From Annona cherimola (lineage: Eukaryota; Streptophyta; Magnoliopsida; Magnoliales; Annonaceae), in NCBI GenBank assembly GCA_030490835.1, contig CM059972.1:50077563-50141562 (forward strand): DNA of 64,000 nt. Reading direction: 5' to 3'. Position numbers and translations under genes: made by a program. Shown piece by piece: positions 43,533 through 55,242 of the stretch (position 1 is its first letter; each line of letters opens with the position of its first letter). The notes below the pieces were generated by a model that saw only the letters and a program-made list of their open reading frames with translations, was not told the DNA's origin and made no database searches.

Positions 43533-46500
43533 CGTTGAAAACATTTGGAAAATAAGTCAAGTCTATGTTTTGATGATTAACAAATCAATTTGAGTAAGTT
43601 TTGGTTACTGTGGCGCCCCGACCCGGGTACCTAGAAGCCTTACTCCAGGATCTTTATTGATTGGTAAACGTGACTCAGGATTGTTGCCCTGATTACACGG
43701 CAGGATTTTTAAATTGGAACTCGTCCAAATTTTTTTTCATTCCTTTTCTGTGTTTTTCATCACATAACAAACACTTGTCATCAACTTTACGTATGATACT
43801 CATAATAACATCATATCATCATATATGAACATATTCTTGCCATTAATTTCACATATATTATTCATATCATAATAACTGACTTATCTACATCACAAGTTCC
43901 TTCAATCTAAACATTTCATACATACATATTTTGAAGATTCCATATAATCATTCATATTATATACAGACTAGTTTGTTGAAAAGTTTTCTTCATACTCTTT
44001 TCCTTTCTTGCATGGCCTATACGGTACCTATCTATGGTTGGGGAAAACAAAACATGAGTCGAAATTCAATAAGCAAGCATTTTTCATTTTAAATGCATTT
44101 CTCACCTTTCAGTAGCAGACACTTAACAAGCGTTCGACTAGCAATTTGAGGAAACCTTTTCATAAGTACCTTTCACAAACATTTCATAATCCCAGTTCAT
44201 GGCAAACATATGCTTGTAAAACTTGACATATAAATTCTTTTTCCATAGACATATTTATGTTCTAAAACATTTTTCATTGAAGCTCCTTTTCTCATAGGAC
44301 ATTCTCATGTCCTAAAATACTTTTCATAATACCCTTTTTAAGCATATGCAACATGCAATACATCTCTGTCCATTTGGTAGGTGACACTTATCAAGTGATC
44401 ATCCTTCCTTAGGAGAGAAACTCTTCCAGGTGATAGCCCACGAGCCAGGCGGCTATCCGTGTCCATCTCCCATTGCAGGGAGGGCGCCGCCGGCATTTAG
44501 CCTTATTCAAGCGACTCGGCCTATGCAAAGGGGGCCCAATTTGCAACCGCGTCCGGCTTGCATATCCTTTATAGTAGACCTAGTACATAATCCTTGTGCA
44601 CACGTTTCCTTCACATTTACGTGCTAGCATGATTTTATAAAAACCACAGACCACAGTCTGTGTTCATTTTCTAAAAACTTGATGCTATCATGCTTTTATA
44701 AAATACTATAGACCTCAGCCTGTATTTCTTTTAAATCTTGGAAATTGGGCTTAACCCATGTTAACGAGTTCTATACCCAAAACGTTTTGTAAGGATGGCC
44801 AACCTTAAAACATTTATATTTCATAAATCATTTGAAATATTCAAGGAAAATATTTTAAATAACAATATTTTCTAACTGTTTTGTAAATAATTTTTGAACA
44901 ATAAAACGTCTTTAAAAATATTTGAAACCAAAAGATTTTCTTACAAATGCTTTTCCCATTTATGGGTTTTTATGATCAAAGGACATACAAGTTCAAGCTT
45001 TCATCTAATATCATATACTTTTGTCTTCATTTCTATATGTGATAAACTTGTATAATCCTTTGAACAGTACTCAAATTGTTTTTCAAATTAATTTATCATG
45101 TTGGCCTTCCTTAAATTCTTCTCGAACAATCAATTTTAGAAACTCCAAAATAATCCAATATCTAGAGAACCTTTGAAACATATCATTAAAATACTTCAAA
45201 ACCTTGTAATAAAACTATTCTAAAATATTTATTTTCAAATATCATTTTAAAACCTCATTTTCCTTCAACACAACCTTTTCAGCATTTTCATTTCAATATT
45301 TTTCAAGATTAAAAGGATTTGCTTCTAACGAAGCAATTTCCAAAATAATTTAAGATTGCAAAGTAAAGTCGTATACAATTATATTTTCAAAGGGTTGCTT
45401 GCTTACCTGCCTAGTCAACTTGTATCTTTCACTTGTACCTTTTCCTTTTCCTATACAAATGAAAAGGACCATTTTTCTCATATAGACAAAATATTCCATG
45501 CTTGCACATTTCTACTATTAAATTTGAATTCATCTTAGGGTTTCTAACCCATGTATATATCATAATCACTTTATTTTCCTTCATAACTCTCACAGAGGTT
45601 AATTTGGTTTCTATTTTCACATATGGATTTTTATCCCAAAAATCTTTAAAAATTCCATTCATACATCCTTATAAATATCAATCTTATTTCTGCCCAAATC
45701 ACTCTGTTTACTATTCATGATTACTGTTCACTGTTCCTAATTACTGTTCACGCAGGTTATTGTTCACAGCGTGTGTTGGCATTGTTCATGGGTTTCAAAA
45801 TTTGGTAATTTTTTTTAAAATAAAAAAATATCATGACATAACTCTTGTTTAGTACATCATGAGATAATTCATGCATTTTGAATTAATCATGATTATCTGG
45901 GCTAAATAAATCATTTTAGCCACTATACACATATGTGTATAAGGTTCCATAATTCATGTTTTAAGCATGAATTTGACTTAACAAAATTATTTTAATTCCT
46001 ATAATATATTTCATAACATACCATGATCAACATAATCATAATTTTCATTTAAAATTTCTGAAAATTATTATTAAATTCCAAAATAGCCCTTCTCTTTTCA
46101 CTATATTCCATCTTCTTATTTATCTATTAATTTCATATACATATAATAGAATTAATTTGCTATCCCTAATCCTTTATTACACTCTTTCCTAACATATATA
46201 TTAATTTGGATCACTTTCACTTAGTTTTCATATTTATTTTTGATTATTTCTCAAACTGTCCTCATTTGCTGAAATCAGGTGTACGAATTTCTCTAAATCT
46301 TGATTTATTATCAAATCAAGGTATTTAAGTCTGAAATTTATATCATACATCCATAACTACATTAATTAACACTCATAAAAATTTCAGCGAGAAATATTAA
46401 TATTATATATTTATTTTGACATTTTCACTGTGCTAGACAGTGTTGTAAAATTAGGAACAGCCCTAATCACGTTATTTTTAAACCATAATTATGTCATCCA

Positions 46501-49500
46501 AAAATCATATTTAATTTTGGTCGTGTGATAATAATAATATCTTGTGCATCATATCCAAATTTCAGATTAAAATCCTATCTACAAAAATTATTAAAAATCA
46601 TTTACTACAGCTGATCCTGTCACCCGTTTTACCCTATTTAAGTTACTTTTCTCGGATTTTTAATTTGTAACATGCTTAATATTTTAAGCTAAAAATTTGG
46701 TCCTTCCTTAATGATAATATAATTTACAAAAAATTTCATGGCAAAAATCCTTCATTTATCATTTCGTTCATATTTTTGTTTTGAACATCACATAACCTCC
46801 AGATTTGAAGCAATAACTCAAGATTAACTTAGACTTATCAAATTAATCATGAAAATATCCCTAAATTAGTTTAACGCTGAATTAGTTTAATAACATTAAT
46901 CCTTACCCACCTTTTCATTATTCATAAATCATAATTTAAACATGATTATAAAAATCTGTTTGGAAATTTACGTTCAACAAGGATATAAATACTGAAATTT
47001 ATGAATTTCAGAAATACAAAATCTGTATATGCATTAACGTCCAGCAGCATCTCATTTGCACCTTTTTGATCATCTATGTATTTTATATAAAAAAATTTAA
47101 ATGCTTTAAACGAGCAGCATTTCCAGAATGAGAAAATGAAATTAAAAAAAAATGTACCTGAATGAATGCGTACATCTGAGTGCCGCTGCTGCTCTTTCTT
47201 CCGTTTTTTTTTTTTTTTTTTCCTTTTCTGCACCCGTTCAGCAGCATCCAGTGCCCCTTTATATATATTGGTTTACTTGAGTTAATTAACTCAAGTTGCC
47301 TTTAACCATAGGACAGCTGCTGGCATATTAATCCATCCATTATCAAATTTCAGACAGCTACTGCTTCATGCATCACCGTCATACTATTGCTGTCCACGTT
47401 ATCACCATGCTGCCAGCGAATTTTCTTTTCATGCAATTTTTTTTATTTGTATTAATAAATTAATTCATAACTTCCTACATACACACTTATATATTATGAA
47501 ATTTTTTCTTATTAATATATACACAATTGCTCACAAAATGTACCTTTCGGAATTTTGAAAAAAATTTCTATTTTATTTTAATTAACTAATTCATATTTGG
47601 ATAAAAAATCTCATTTTAAAATTTCGTAAACATGTTTTCCAAAATTTCATTTCTTCATTAAATGGGGCATATTAAAATAGGCTTACCCATAAAATTTCAC
47701 ATCAATTGGAGCGAAGTACATATTTTAACTTAATTAAAATCATATTTTGGCATAAAATTTCATTTTAAAAATTGGTAGACATATTTTGCAAAATTTAATC
47801 CACTCATTATGTAGGGTATATTAAAATAGGCTTGCTCCAAAAGTTTCATCTCAAAAAATCTTATATATATCAAGATATTAATTAACTAAACAATTATATA
47901 TATAAAAAATTAAAATATCAACGTGTACGATGCTGTGCAAGAATTGCTTTTGCGCACGTTATCTGATGCACTCAAGTTAGGTAATTTAGTCAACTATTTT
48001 CATAATTTGATCCGTCTAGATTAGAGAGTACATAATTTAGTACTTTCTGTTAAATTTTTATATGATTCTAAGTTATGCATGCTTAGATATAATAAAAATA
48101 ATATGGATGAATATAAGCCCTTAGTTAGGACCCTAATTCGCCAAAAAAATTTCATTTCTTTTTATTTTTCCATAAGGTCCGTAAATTTAAACAGTTTCAA
48201 TTTGTATAATTCGAAATTTTGAAATTTCTTTTCGAAAAATTTGTAAAAATTCATTTTCATATCTAATATTTATGAAATCATAAATTACCCTCTATTTTCT
48301 TATAAATCTCAAATGTAACCTTTGTAAATTCCAATTAAATCCCCTTTTCATCTCTACTCCCATTTTGTCCTTTTGTGGGAAGCTTCCTTCTTCGTATTTT
48401 GTGATTAAGTTAATCGAGAGTGATTAACTTATCACTTTATCTTAACCACAGGGTCACTATTCACGTTCCACTATTCACATTTACTATTCATTTAAAATTA
48501 TATTTCATAATTAATTATTTGATCCTTCAATTCCATATATTACAAAAATCATATATTTATTTCATATAAAAGTCAATACATTACATAGGGTTCATGACCT
48601 TAGGATTTCATATATGATCATAAAATTTGGGGTTCCACAGTTACTAACATTTTTGTGAAGATGATTAAAGGATATAGAAATGAAGAAAATAAAGAATGAC
48701 AAGTCAAGTCGATTTCCAAGTCGACTCCAGCAGCGACTTCAAAACGTCATTTTCGTCCAGAGTTGAAATTGGAGACGAGAGCTGCTAAAGTCACGCACGA
48801 AGTTGACTTCGCATGCGACTTGGGCGCAGTTGCAGACCAAGTAGACTCCAGCATCGACTTTAAACGTTATTTTCTGTCCAGAGTTGAAATTGGGGACGAG
48901 AGCTGCCGAAGTCGCAGACTAAGTCGAATCCACATGCGACTCGGGTGAAGTCGCAAGCTAAGTCGACTCCAGTATCGACTTCAACTGATCAGCAGACGTT
49001 TTGAAGAGTAAAATCGCAAACCAATTCAACATGATGCTAGACTTGAGTGAAGTTGAAGGCCAAGTTGACTCATTCATTCGACTTAGAACAAATGAAGATC
49101 AAATCAAGTTCAAAGTAAGTAAAGATGCATGGATTCATCAATTCAAATCAAGAACTATCAATTAGACATTTCATACACTTCATGAACCAAGTATTCAAGA
49201 TTCCGAAACATGAAGTTAAAGGATTTTATGCAAAGTGAATATACTGAACTTTAAATGATGCAAATCAAGGGAAGGACAATTAAGCATAAAGAAATTATGC
49301 AAGCAAAATCATTTCAAAGAAGTTCAAGTTCATCAAGCAAGCTAAGGAAGTGAAGTCGCACCCGAAGTCGACTTCACCTGCGACTTGGGTCAAGTCCAGG
49401 ACCAAGTCGACCCGAGGAAGAACTTGAGCAGCCTAAGTACGGCAGAAGTCGCACCCGAAGTTGACTCCACCTGCAACTTGGGTCGCAACAGTCGAAAATT

Positions 49501-50202
49501 TTCTGAACGTTGGCGCATTAAATGCGCACCACCTACTTCCGAATGTTCAAATTCCCTCGCCATTTATATAAGGCATTCAATATAAATGTGGAGGATAGCT
49601 GAAACATCATTGATTGAACACAACTCCCATCTCTAAGAGCATTAAGTGATCAAGCCAACATCTAGAAGAAGAACTTTGCTTTCAAACTGCCAAGAGCTGC
49701 TTGCTGAATTATTAAAGCCTACTTTACAAGTTCTTCTCTGCGCCAAATCTGCCTCTACACAACAGTAACGTGTAGAAACCTTCTTTTTATTCTTTCTTGT
49801 TTTATTAAACTTGATTTAGTTTGGGTAACTAAGATCAAGTGTAAGCAAAGTAGTGTGTGACTGGAGTGGAACTCGTCACCTACTTGTGCTGTGAATTATT
49901 GATGCCCCCTAGAGCTGGAATCTAGAAGAGAGCAGAGACTCTAGTTGTATTTGTGAAATACATAGTGGAACCCAAGCCACAAGAGGTGTGAGCTTGGAAG
50001 AATGGAGTAGTGAAGGTTGCCCGAACCACTACAAATCTTGTCAATTGATTCATTTCAGCTCTTATTATCTTATTGCTTTCCTTTTGTTTCATTGAAGGGG
50101 ATTGAACTAAACCGGGGTAAAGTTTCTGTTTAAGTTGAAATATTTTAATTACCCAATTCACCCCTCCCCTCTTCGGTATTTGCCATTAACTCGGGACCAA
50201 CA
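43533..50202 (+). repeat. 3' LTR of element I, split by solo LTR T2
   Basis: Starts CGTTGAAAAC (TG mutated to CG) after the polypurine tract and ends GGACCAACA at 50202. About 1.64 kb without T2. TATATAA at 49565-49571; palindrome TGGCGCATTAAATGCGCACCA at 49511-49531. AAGTCGAC / TGCGACTT motifs are dense at 48700-48980 and 49350-49490. Confidence 0.9.
43609..48639 (-). mobile_element. Tekay-like solo LTR T2 (5.0 kb, antisense)
   Basis: Ends TGTGGCGCCCCGAC ... GGGGTTCCACA with the perfect 5-bp duplication GTTAC (43604-43608, 48640-48644). Read on the minus strand it starts TGTGGAACCCC and ends GGGGCGCCACA, like T1 and T0. TATATATA near 47261-47268 (antisense) is the likely promoter. TACTGTTCAC repeats at 45716-45790. 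No internal coding region, so a solo LTR, though at 5.0 kb it is the longest of the family here. A homopolymer T run at 47205-47221 lies by the promoter. Confidence 0.85.
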
Positions 50203-50937
50203 AGGGGCAAACACACCTATGAGCTCAACCATTAAAATTGACAAAGATGAGAAAGGTAAATCTGTTGATTTAAAGTTATATAGGAGCATGATAGGTTCTT
50301 TATTATATTTAACTGCCTCTAGACCCGATATATTGTGCAGTGTTTGTATGTGTTCAAGGTTTCAATCATGCCCTAAAGAATCATATTTAATGGCTGTAAA
50401 AAGAATTTTTAAATATTTAATAAACACCACTAGTCTTGGACTATGGTATCCAAAGGGGTCAACTTTTGATCTAATCGGCTACTCAGATGCGGACTTTGCC
50501 GGATACAAAGTGGATAGAAAAAGTACTAGTGAAACATGTCAAATTCTTGGAAACATGTTGGTTTCATGGTATTCAAGGAAACAAACTAGTATTGCTCTAT
50601 CCATGGCGGAAGCCGAATATATTGCCGCCGGGAGCTGTTGTGCCCAACTACTTTGGATGAAACAACAACTTAAAGATTATGGTATTGATTATCAAGACAT
50701 TCCAATTAGATGTGATAATACAAGTACAATTTATTTGACTAAAAATCCGGTACTGCATTCTAGGAAAAAGCATATAGACTTAAGACATCATTTTATCAGA
50801 GAACATGTAGAAAATCATGATATCTGTTTGGAATATGTGAAAACTGAGGATCAGATTGCTGATATATTCAACAAACCTTTAGCAAAAGAATTTTTTACAA
50901 AATTAGAAATGATATGGGGATGATTGAATTAAATTAG
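50203..50937 (+). pseudogene. pol: Element O reverse transcriptase end and RNase H
   Basis: After the AGGGG duplication the frame reads [38 protein letters not shown], RNase [41 protein letters not shown] and [21 protein letters not shown] one-base insertion in a T run near 50893 changes the last residues; the natural stop would be at 50935. The RNase H Asp and Glu residues are in place. Confidence 0.93.
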
Positions 50938-51520
50938 AAATAATAGGATAGGAGAAATAACCTTAGAATAGACCAAGTCGATAGGCCAATTCGACTTCGA
51001 AAATCCTAGGTTGGCTTAAGCGAAGTCGACTACGCAGGGGCGAAGTCGACTTCAGATTAGGGCAAGTCGACTTCACGTGCGACCGTCGGGCTTCCCATTT
51101 CTCCTCTTATTTTCTTTCCTTCTTCTCTTCTCTTCTTCCTCCTTCTCCTCTTCCTCCCGCACCGAAGCTCTCTCTATTTCCTCTGGTTCCTGGATTCCCT
51201 CTCTCTCTGCTTCTCTCCTCTCACCGGCAACTCTTTCCTCTCTCCCTCTCTTCTCTTTTTTCTCCGGCCTCTGTTTCTCCCAAAGCGCGCTCACTCTCTC
51301 TCTCTTTGTCATGTCATCTCTTTTCTCTCTGGAGTTCTCTCAATAGATCTCTCCTCTCTCTCTATCTCCGTTTCATCTCTGCTCTCTTCTCTCATTTCTG
51401 TCGTTCTCAAACTCTCTCTCTGTCATTTTCTCTCTTACACTCTCGATTCCTCTCTTTTACTGCCTCTTTCCATTCCTCTCAAAGTTCAATTTGAAAATCC
51501 CATTTCAAAAATCAAATCCA
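50938..51520 (+). other. Element O spacer with 400-bp CT-rich tract before the envelope-like ORF
   Basis: 50960-51080 contains AAGTCGAC-type motifs like the LTR. 51085-51490 is almost pure pyrimidine on the plus strand (TCTCTC, CTTCCT runs). Such a tract could act as a polypyrimidine splice signal or a promoter for the downstream ORF; neither is shown. Reading frames through it, including a Glu/Arg-rich minus-strand one, are composition artefacts. Confidence 0.7.
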
Positions 51521-53139
51521 ATGGCACCCAAATCTAGATTGCCCAAATTGGCTGTGTCCAAACCATCCTTGAAGCCAGTTCCAAGACAATCAGGCTCCCA
51601 AGCCGAAGAGGAAGTCCTTAGGAGACAACGGACTCCCTCAAAGTGTGCCCGGGAAGAACCGTCAACTTCCACTGGCCGTTGGGTTCGATTTCAGGCCGAG
51701 ACTCCATCTACAACAGATCGAAGGGGAGAAGAAACTCAGACTTCTGGAAGTTCAGATGTAGGGGCTAGAGAAGGAGAACCCCAGCTATTAAAGGTCAGGT
51801 CTTGAAAATGCCGACAACATATTTCAAGACTGAATTACAGCACAACCGGTTCTATAAAAGCTTTTATGAGCGTAAGATTTTTATTCCCAAGATCATAGAT
51901 TTCAAATTTTTAAGCGATTATGAGGTTGAAATCGAGGAACTACTGGATTTCCAAGGTTGGACGAAGTTGTTAAAGGCAGATGATAGGTTATATCCTGACT
52001 TAACTAGGATTTTCTATTATTTGTGGGATGATCAGTACTTCAGTACGTTTGTGAAAGGAATTGTAATGTTTTTGGGAACAAGAGGAGTCCCAAGTTTAGA
52101 TCATGCTATCATGCAGGTTGGGCGATTCCTGGAGGTTCCTTATGACGATGAACAGCTCCCTGCAAATCTGTCTCTTACTCAAATGTACAATCAGCTCACC
52201 AAGAGCGACAAATATCATCCCGAGGTTAAGTTTTTACATTACATGGATTTATTCCCTAGGTTGAGGGTCCTCAGGTTGCTGATTGTTCACTGCATCTATC
52301 CCAAGGGTGGAGGAAGAAATCAGGTGAACCCACATGAGGCGGAAATTCTGTGGAAAGTTGCAAATAAAGTCAAAGTCAGCCTCCCCCGACTCTTCCTAGA
52401 AGCTCTAGCCTCCAGAAAGGACAACCCATGAGGGGTTTTGCCTTATGGAACATGGATCACTAAGATCTTGGAGCATTTCCAAATGGATATTGATGGAGAG
52501 CCATTCTAGGTATTAAAGCCGACGAATGCAATCAACAAGGCTTTGCTCCAAAGAATGAAGATTAATGTGGAACAGTTCAGGGTAAAGCGGATTAGAGAAA
52601 CGATTGGTGTACCGGCTCCGTAAGAAGCCGGAGGAGCACAGGTTCAGGGGGAGCAGCCCCCGCCATCACCAGAACCTCAACCCGCTCCATCTCCACCACA
52701 TGATGCTCCCGAGGAGCCCATGTCACCGCATTCTCATGAGTCATGTTCACCACGAGGATCCGAGATCCCATACCTAGCTGCACGGCCACCATCTTGGGAT
52801 AACTCGGTAAACACCATCCGAGAACATCTGGAGCAGATCGAGGATCGCTTGACATCTCAGGTCGCCAGGGTCCTAACTATAATCATGGATAGGCACTCGA
52901 GACAAGATCGCATGGATCGGGAACTAAGAACGATTCGGTATCACTTGGCATCCGGAAGCAACAGGAATCAACCAATACCCGAATTGGATCCATTTGACGC
53001 CGGGTCAGTGCACCGTGATCCGTCTCCTCACCCAGTATCATCTTTCTATTCCTCGGCCCACGTTAGACCCATTCGCCCCACTCATCCTCTCCAATCAACT
53101 CCATATCCTATATCGGCATTTCTATATGCCAAATCTTAG
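51521..53139 (+). pseudogene. Element O envelope-like extra ORF (plant-transposon-protein type)
   Basis: ATG 51521 starts MAPKSRLPKLAVSKPSLKPV, a basic N-terminus. A -1 frameshift near 51803 leads to TTYFKTELQHNRFYKSFYER, FLSDYEVEIEELLDFQGWTK, YPDLTRIFYYLWDD, FVKGIVMFLGTRGVP and FPRLRVLRLLIVHCI, which I relate to the domain often annotated 'putative plant transposon protein'. Stops at about 52430, 52508 and 52621 interrupt one frame that continues through a Pro-rich part to a coiled-coil-prone end, IREHLEQIEDRLTSQVARVL and DRELRTIRYHLASG. Extra ORFs after pol are known in Sireviruses and called envelope-like. I see no convincing transmembrane anchor. Confidence 0.7.
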
Positions 53140-53567
53140 CAAGTCGACCCCTATTTGATCCATTGACAAAAAGGGGGAGAATAGTTGAGTTTGCTTTTAG
53201 TTTTTAGGATTTTGGGTTGGGTAGTTTGTATATAGGTTTTAATTTGCTTTTGAAACTTGTATGAAATATTTTGATCGTATCTGAAAAGTTTATTTATGAA
53301 AAAGTCTGTTTATGCTATATGCTCTGTTCTGTTCTTGCATTGAAATTGAAATGGATGATTGAATGTTTATGTGCAATATTTAACTTGTGATTTAATTGGA
53401 AATGAAATATGCAAATGATGAATATGTATTTCAATTACACTAAGTTCAAAAGGCAAATGACCTGTGATTATCCTCAAAATGTCAAAACAGGATACAATGG
53501 TATGTTTTAAAGTTATTGGAAGGTATATACTCAAATTGGTTTTGTCAATCATCAAAAAGGGGGAGAT
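53140..53567 (+). other. Element O 3' noncoding region with two polypurine tracts
   Basis: The upstream tract AAAAAGGGGGAGA at 53168-53180 follows CCATTGAC. The terminal tract AAAAAGGGGGAGAT ends at 53567, abutting the LTR. Between them is AT-rich sequence with no ORF. Confidence 0.85.
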
Positions 53568-55242
53568 TGTTGGAAACAAGTGTTGAAATCAAAGGCAAAT
53601 AACCAAAGTATATGTTTTGATGATTAACAACTCAATTTGAGTAAGTTTTGGCTACTAATAAGTTTGTGAAATGTTTTAAGGTTATAAAAATGAAAAATAT
53701 GAAGCATAACAGGTCAAGTCAATTTCCAAGTCGACTCAGCCATCGACTTAGGCCAAGTTGATTCCCAAGTCGACTCCAGCATAAACTTCAAAGGCCAATT
53801 TTTGTCCAGTGCTAAAATTGGGGAGCAAGAGCTGCCGAAGTCGCACACGAAGTGGACTTTGCATGCGACTTGGGTGAAGTCGCAAACCAAGTCGACTCCA
53901 GCATCGACTTCAACCTGCCAGCACTAAATTTGAAAAGTGGAGTCGAAGACCAAGTCGACTTGACTTACGACTTGAGTGAAGTTGAAGACTAAGTCAACCC
54001 AAATATTCGACTTGGATCAAATGAAGATGAATCAAGACCAAAACAAGCAAAGCTGCATGAATTCATAAATTTGGATCAAGAAGTATCATTTGGACACCAA
54101 GATTCAAGAATTTAATAAGTTAAGACACGGAGCTTAAAGTTTTCAAGCTAGGATGATCATACTGAGTTCCAAGTGATATAAATAAATGGAAGAACATTTA
54201 ATATGAAGAAAATCAAGCGACCAAAGTCATCTCAAATGAATTCAAGTTCATCTAGCAAACAAAGGAAGTAAAGTTGCACCGACGTCGACTCTGGGTCAAG
54301 TCCAAGTCCAAGTTGACCCGAAGAAGAGACTTGAAAATTGCAGAAAAACCGAAGTCGCACCGAAGTCGACTCCAGCAGTGACTTGGGTCAAGTCCAAGTC
54401 CAAGTCAACCTAAGAAGGAACTTGAGGAGACTGCTGAAAAACGAAGTCGCATCCAAAGTCGACTCCGTTATGCGACTTAGGTGAAGTCGAACCCAAAGTC
54501 GACTTCACCTACGACTTAGATCGCAACGGTCGGAAAATTTTTGAACATTGGCGCATTAAATGCGCGCCACCTACTTCCAAATGTTCGAATACACTCGTTA
54601 TTTATAAAAGACATTCAAGACAGACGTGGAGGGTAGCTAAAACTTCATTGATTGAGCACAACTTCCATCTCTAAGGGCATTAAGTGATCAAGGCAACATC
54701 TAGAAGAAGAACTTTGCATTCAAACCGTCAAGAGCTGCTTGCTGAATCATTCAGTCTTCCTCACAAGTTCTTCTCCTCACCAAATCTGATTATACACATC
54801 AGTAACGTGTAGAAACTTTCTTTATTCCTTTTTCTTATTGTATTAAACTTGATTTAGTTTCAACAACTAAGATTAAGTGTAAGCAAAGTAGTGTGTGACT
54901 GGAGTGGAAATTGTCACCTACTTGTTCTGTGAGTTGTTTATGCCCCCTAGAGCTGGAATCTAGAAAAGAGCAGAGGCTCTAGTTGTATTCGTGAAATATA
55001 TAGTAAAACCCAAGTCACAAGGGGTGTGAGCTTGGAAGAGTGGAGTAGGAAAAGTTGTCCGAACCACTATAAAATCTTGTCCATTAATTTATATTTCTGC
55101 TTTCATGATCTTATTGCTTTATATTTGTTTCATTAAAGGGGACTGAACTAAATCGGGGAACATCCTTTGTTTAAGTAAAAAATTTTAAATACCCAATTCA
55201 CCCCTCCACTCTTGGGTAATTGTCATAAACTCAAGATCAACA
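53568..55242 (+). repeat. 3' LTR of element O (1675 bp)
   Basis: TGTTGGAAACAAGTG ... AGATCAACA. TATA-like TTTATAAAA at 54601-54609 and palindrome GCGCATTAAATGCGC near 54551-54565. At least eight GTCGAC sites occur, set in AAGTCGCA / TGCGACTT contexts. It is followed by GACTT, the presumed right target duplication in element P. Confidence 0.93.

Larger units (their letters stand above)
20987..50202 (+). mobile_element. Sirevirus-type Ty1/Copia element I with four later insertions
   Basis: The LTR start TGTTGGAAAC at 20987 and LTR end GGACCAACA at 50202 are flanked by the perfect 5-bp duplication AGGGG. Without inserts T1, the Athila fragment, M and T2, the element is roughly 9-10 kb: LTR, Met primer site, gag, PR, INT, RT, RNase H, LTR. 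Part of INT and N-terminal RT is deleted at the Athila junction. The lineage call rests on DSGCSRHMT protease, LLHMDLYGP integrase, multiplied polypurine motifs and a palindrome-rich LTR. Confidence 0.92.
20927..55242 (+). mobile_element. Sirevirus-type Ty1/Copia element O (outer host of I and of the Tat-type element)
   Basis: The Copia RT sequence at 20927-20986 ([17 protein letters not shown]) continues, after removal of 20987-50202, directly into [10 protein letters not shown] at 50208 in the same reading frame. The duplication AGGGG (20982-20986, 50203-50207) marks the insertion. O then has RNase H, an envelope-like ORF, multiplied polypurine motifs and a 3' LTR (53568-55242). Its 5' half lies left of the Tat-type element, outside the window. 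Confidence 0.92.

Noticed and set aside
46946..47233. Lys-rich minus-strand ORF in T2
   Set aside because: Arises from the T homopolymer and AT-rich leader of the solo LTR.
43609..48639. T2 as a full element rather than a solo LTR
   Set aside because: No primer site complement, no coding motif and no internal direct LTR repeat seen; single TG...CA unit with a perfect 5-bp duplication.
51073..51312. Glu/Arg-rich minus-strand ORF
   Set aside because: Direct consequence of the CT-rich tract; no conserved motif.
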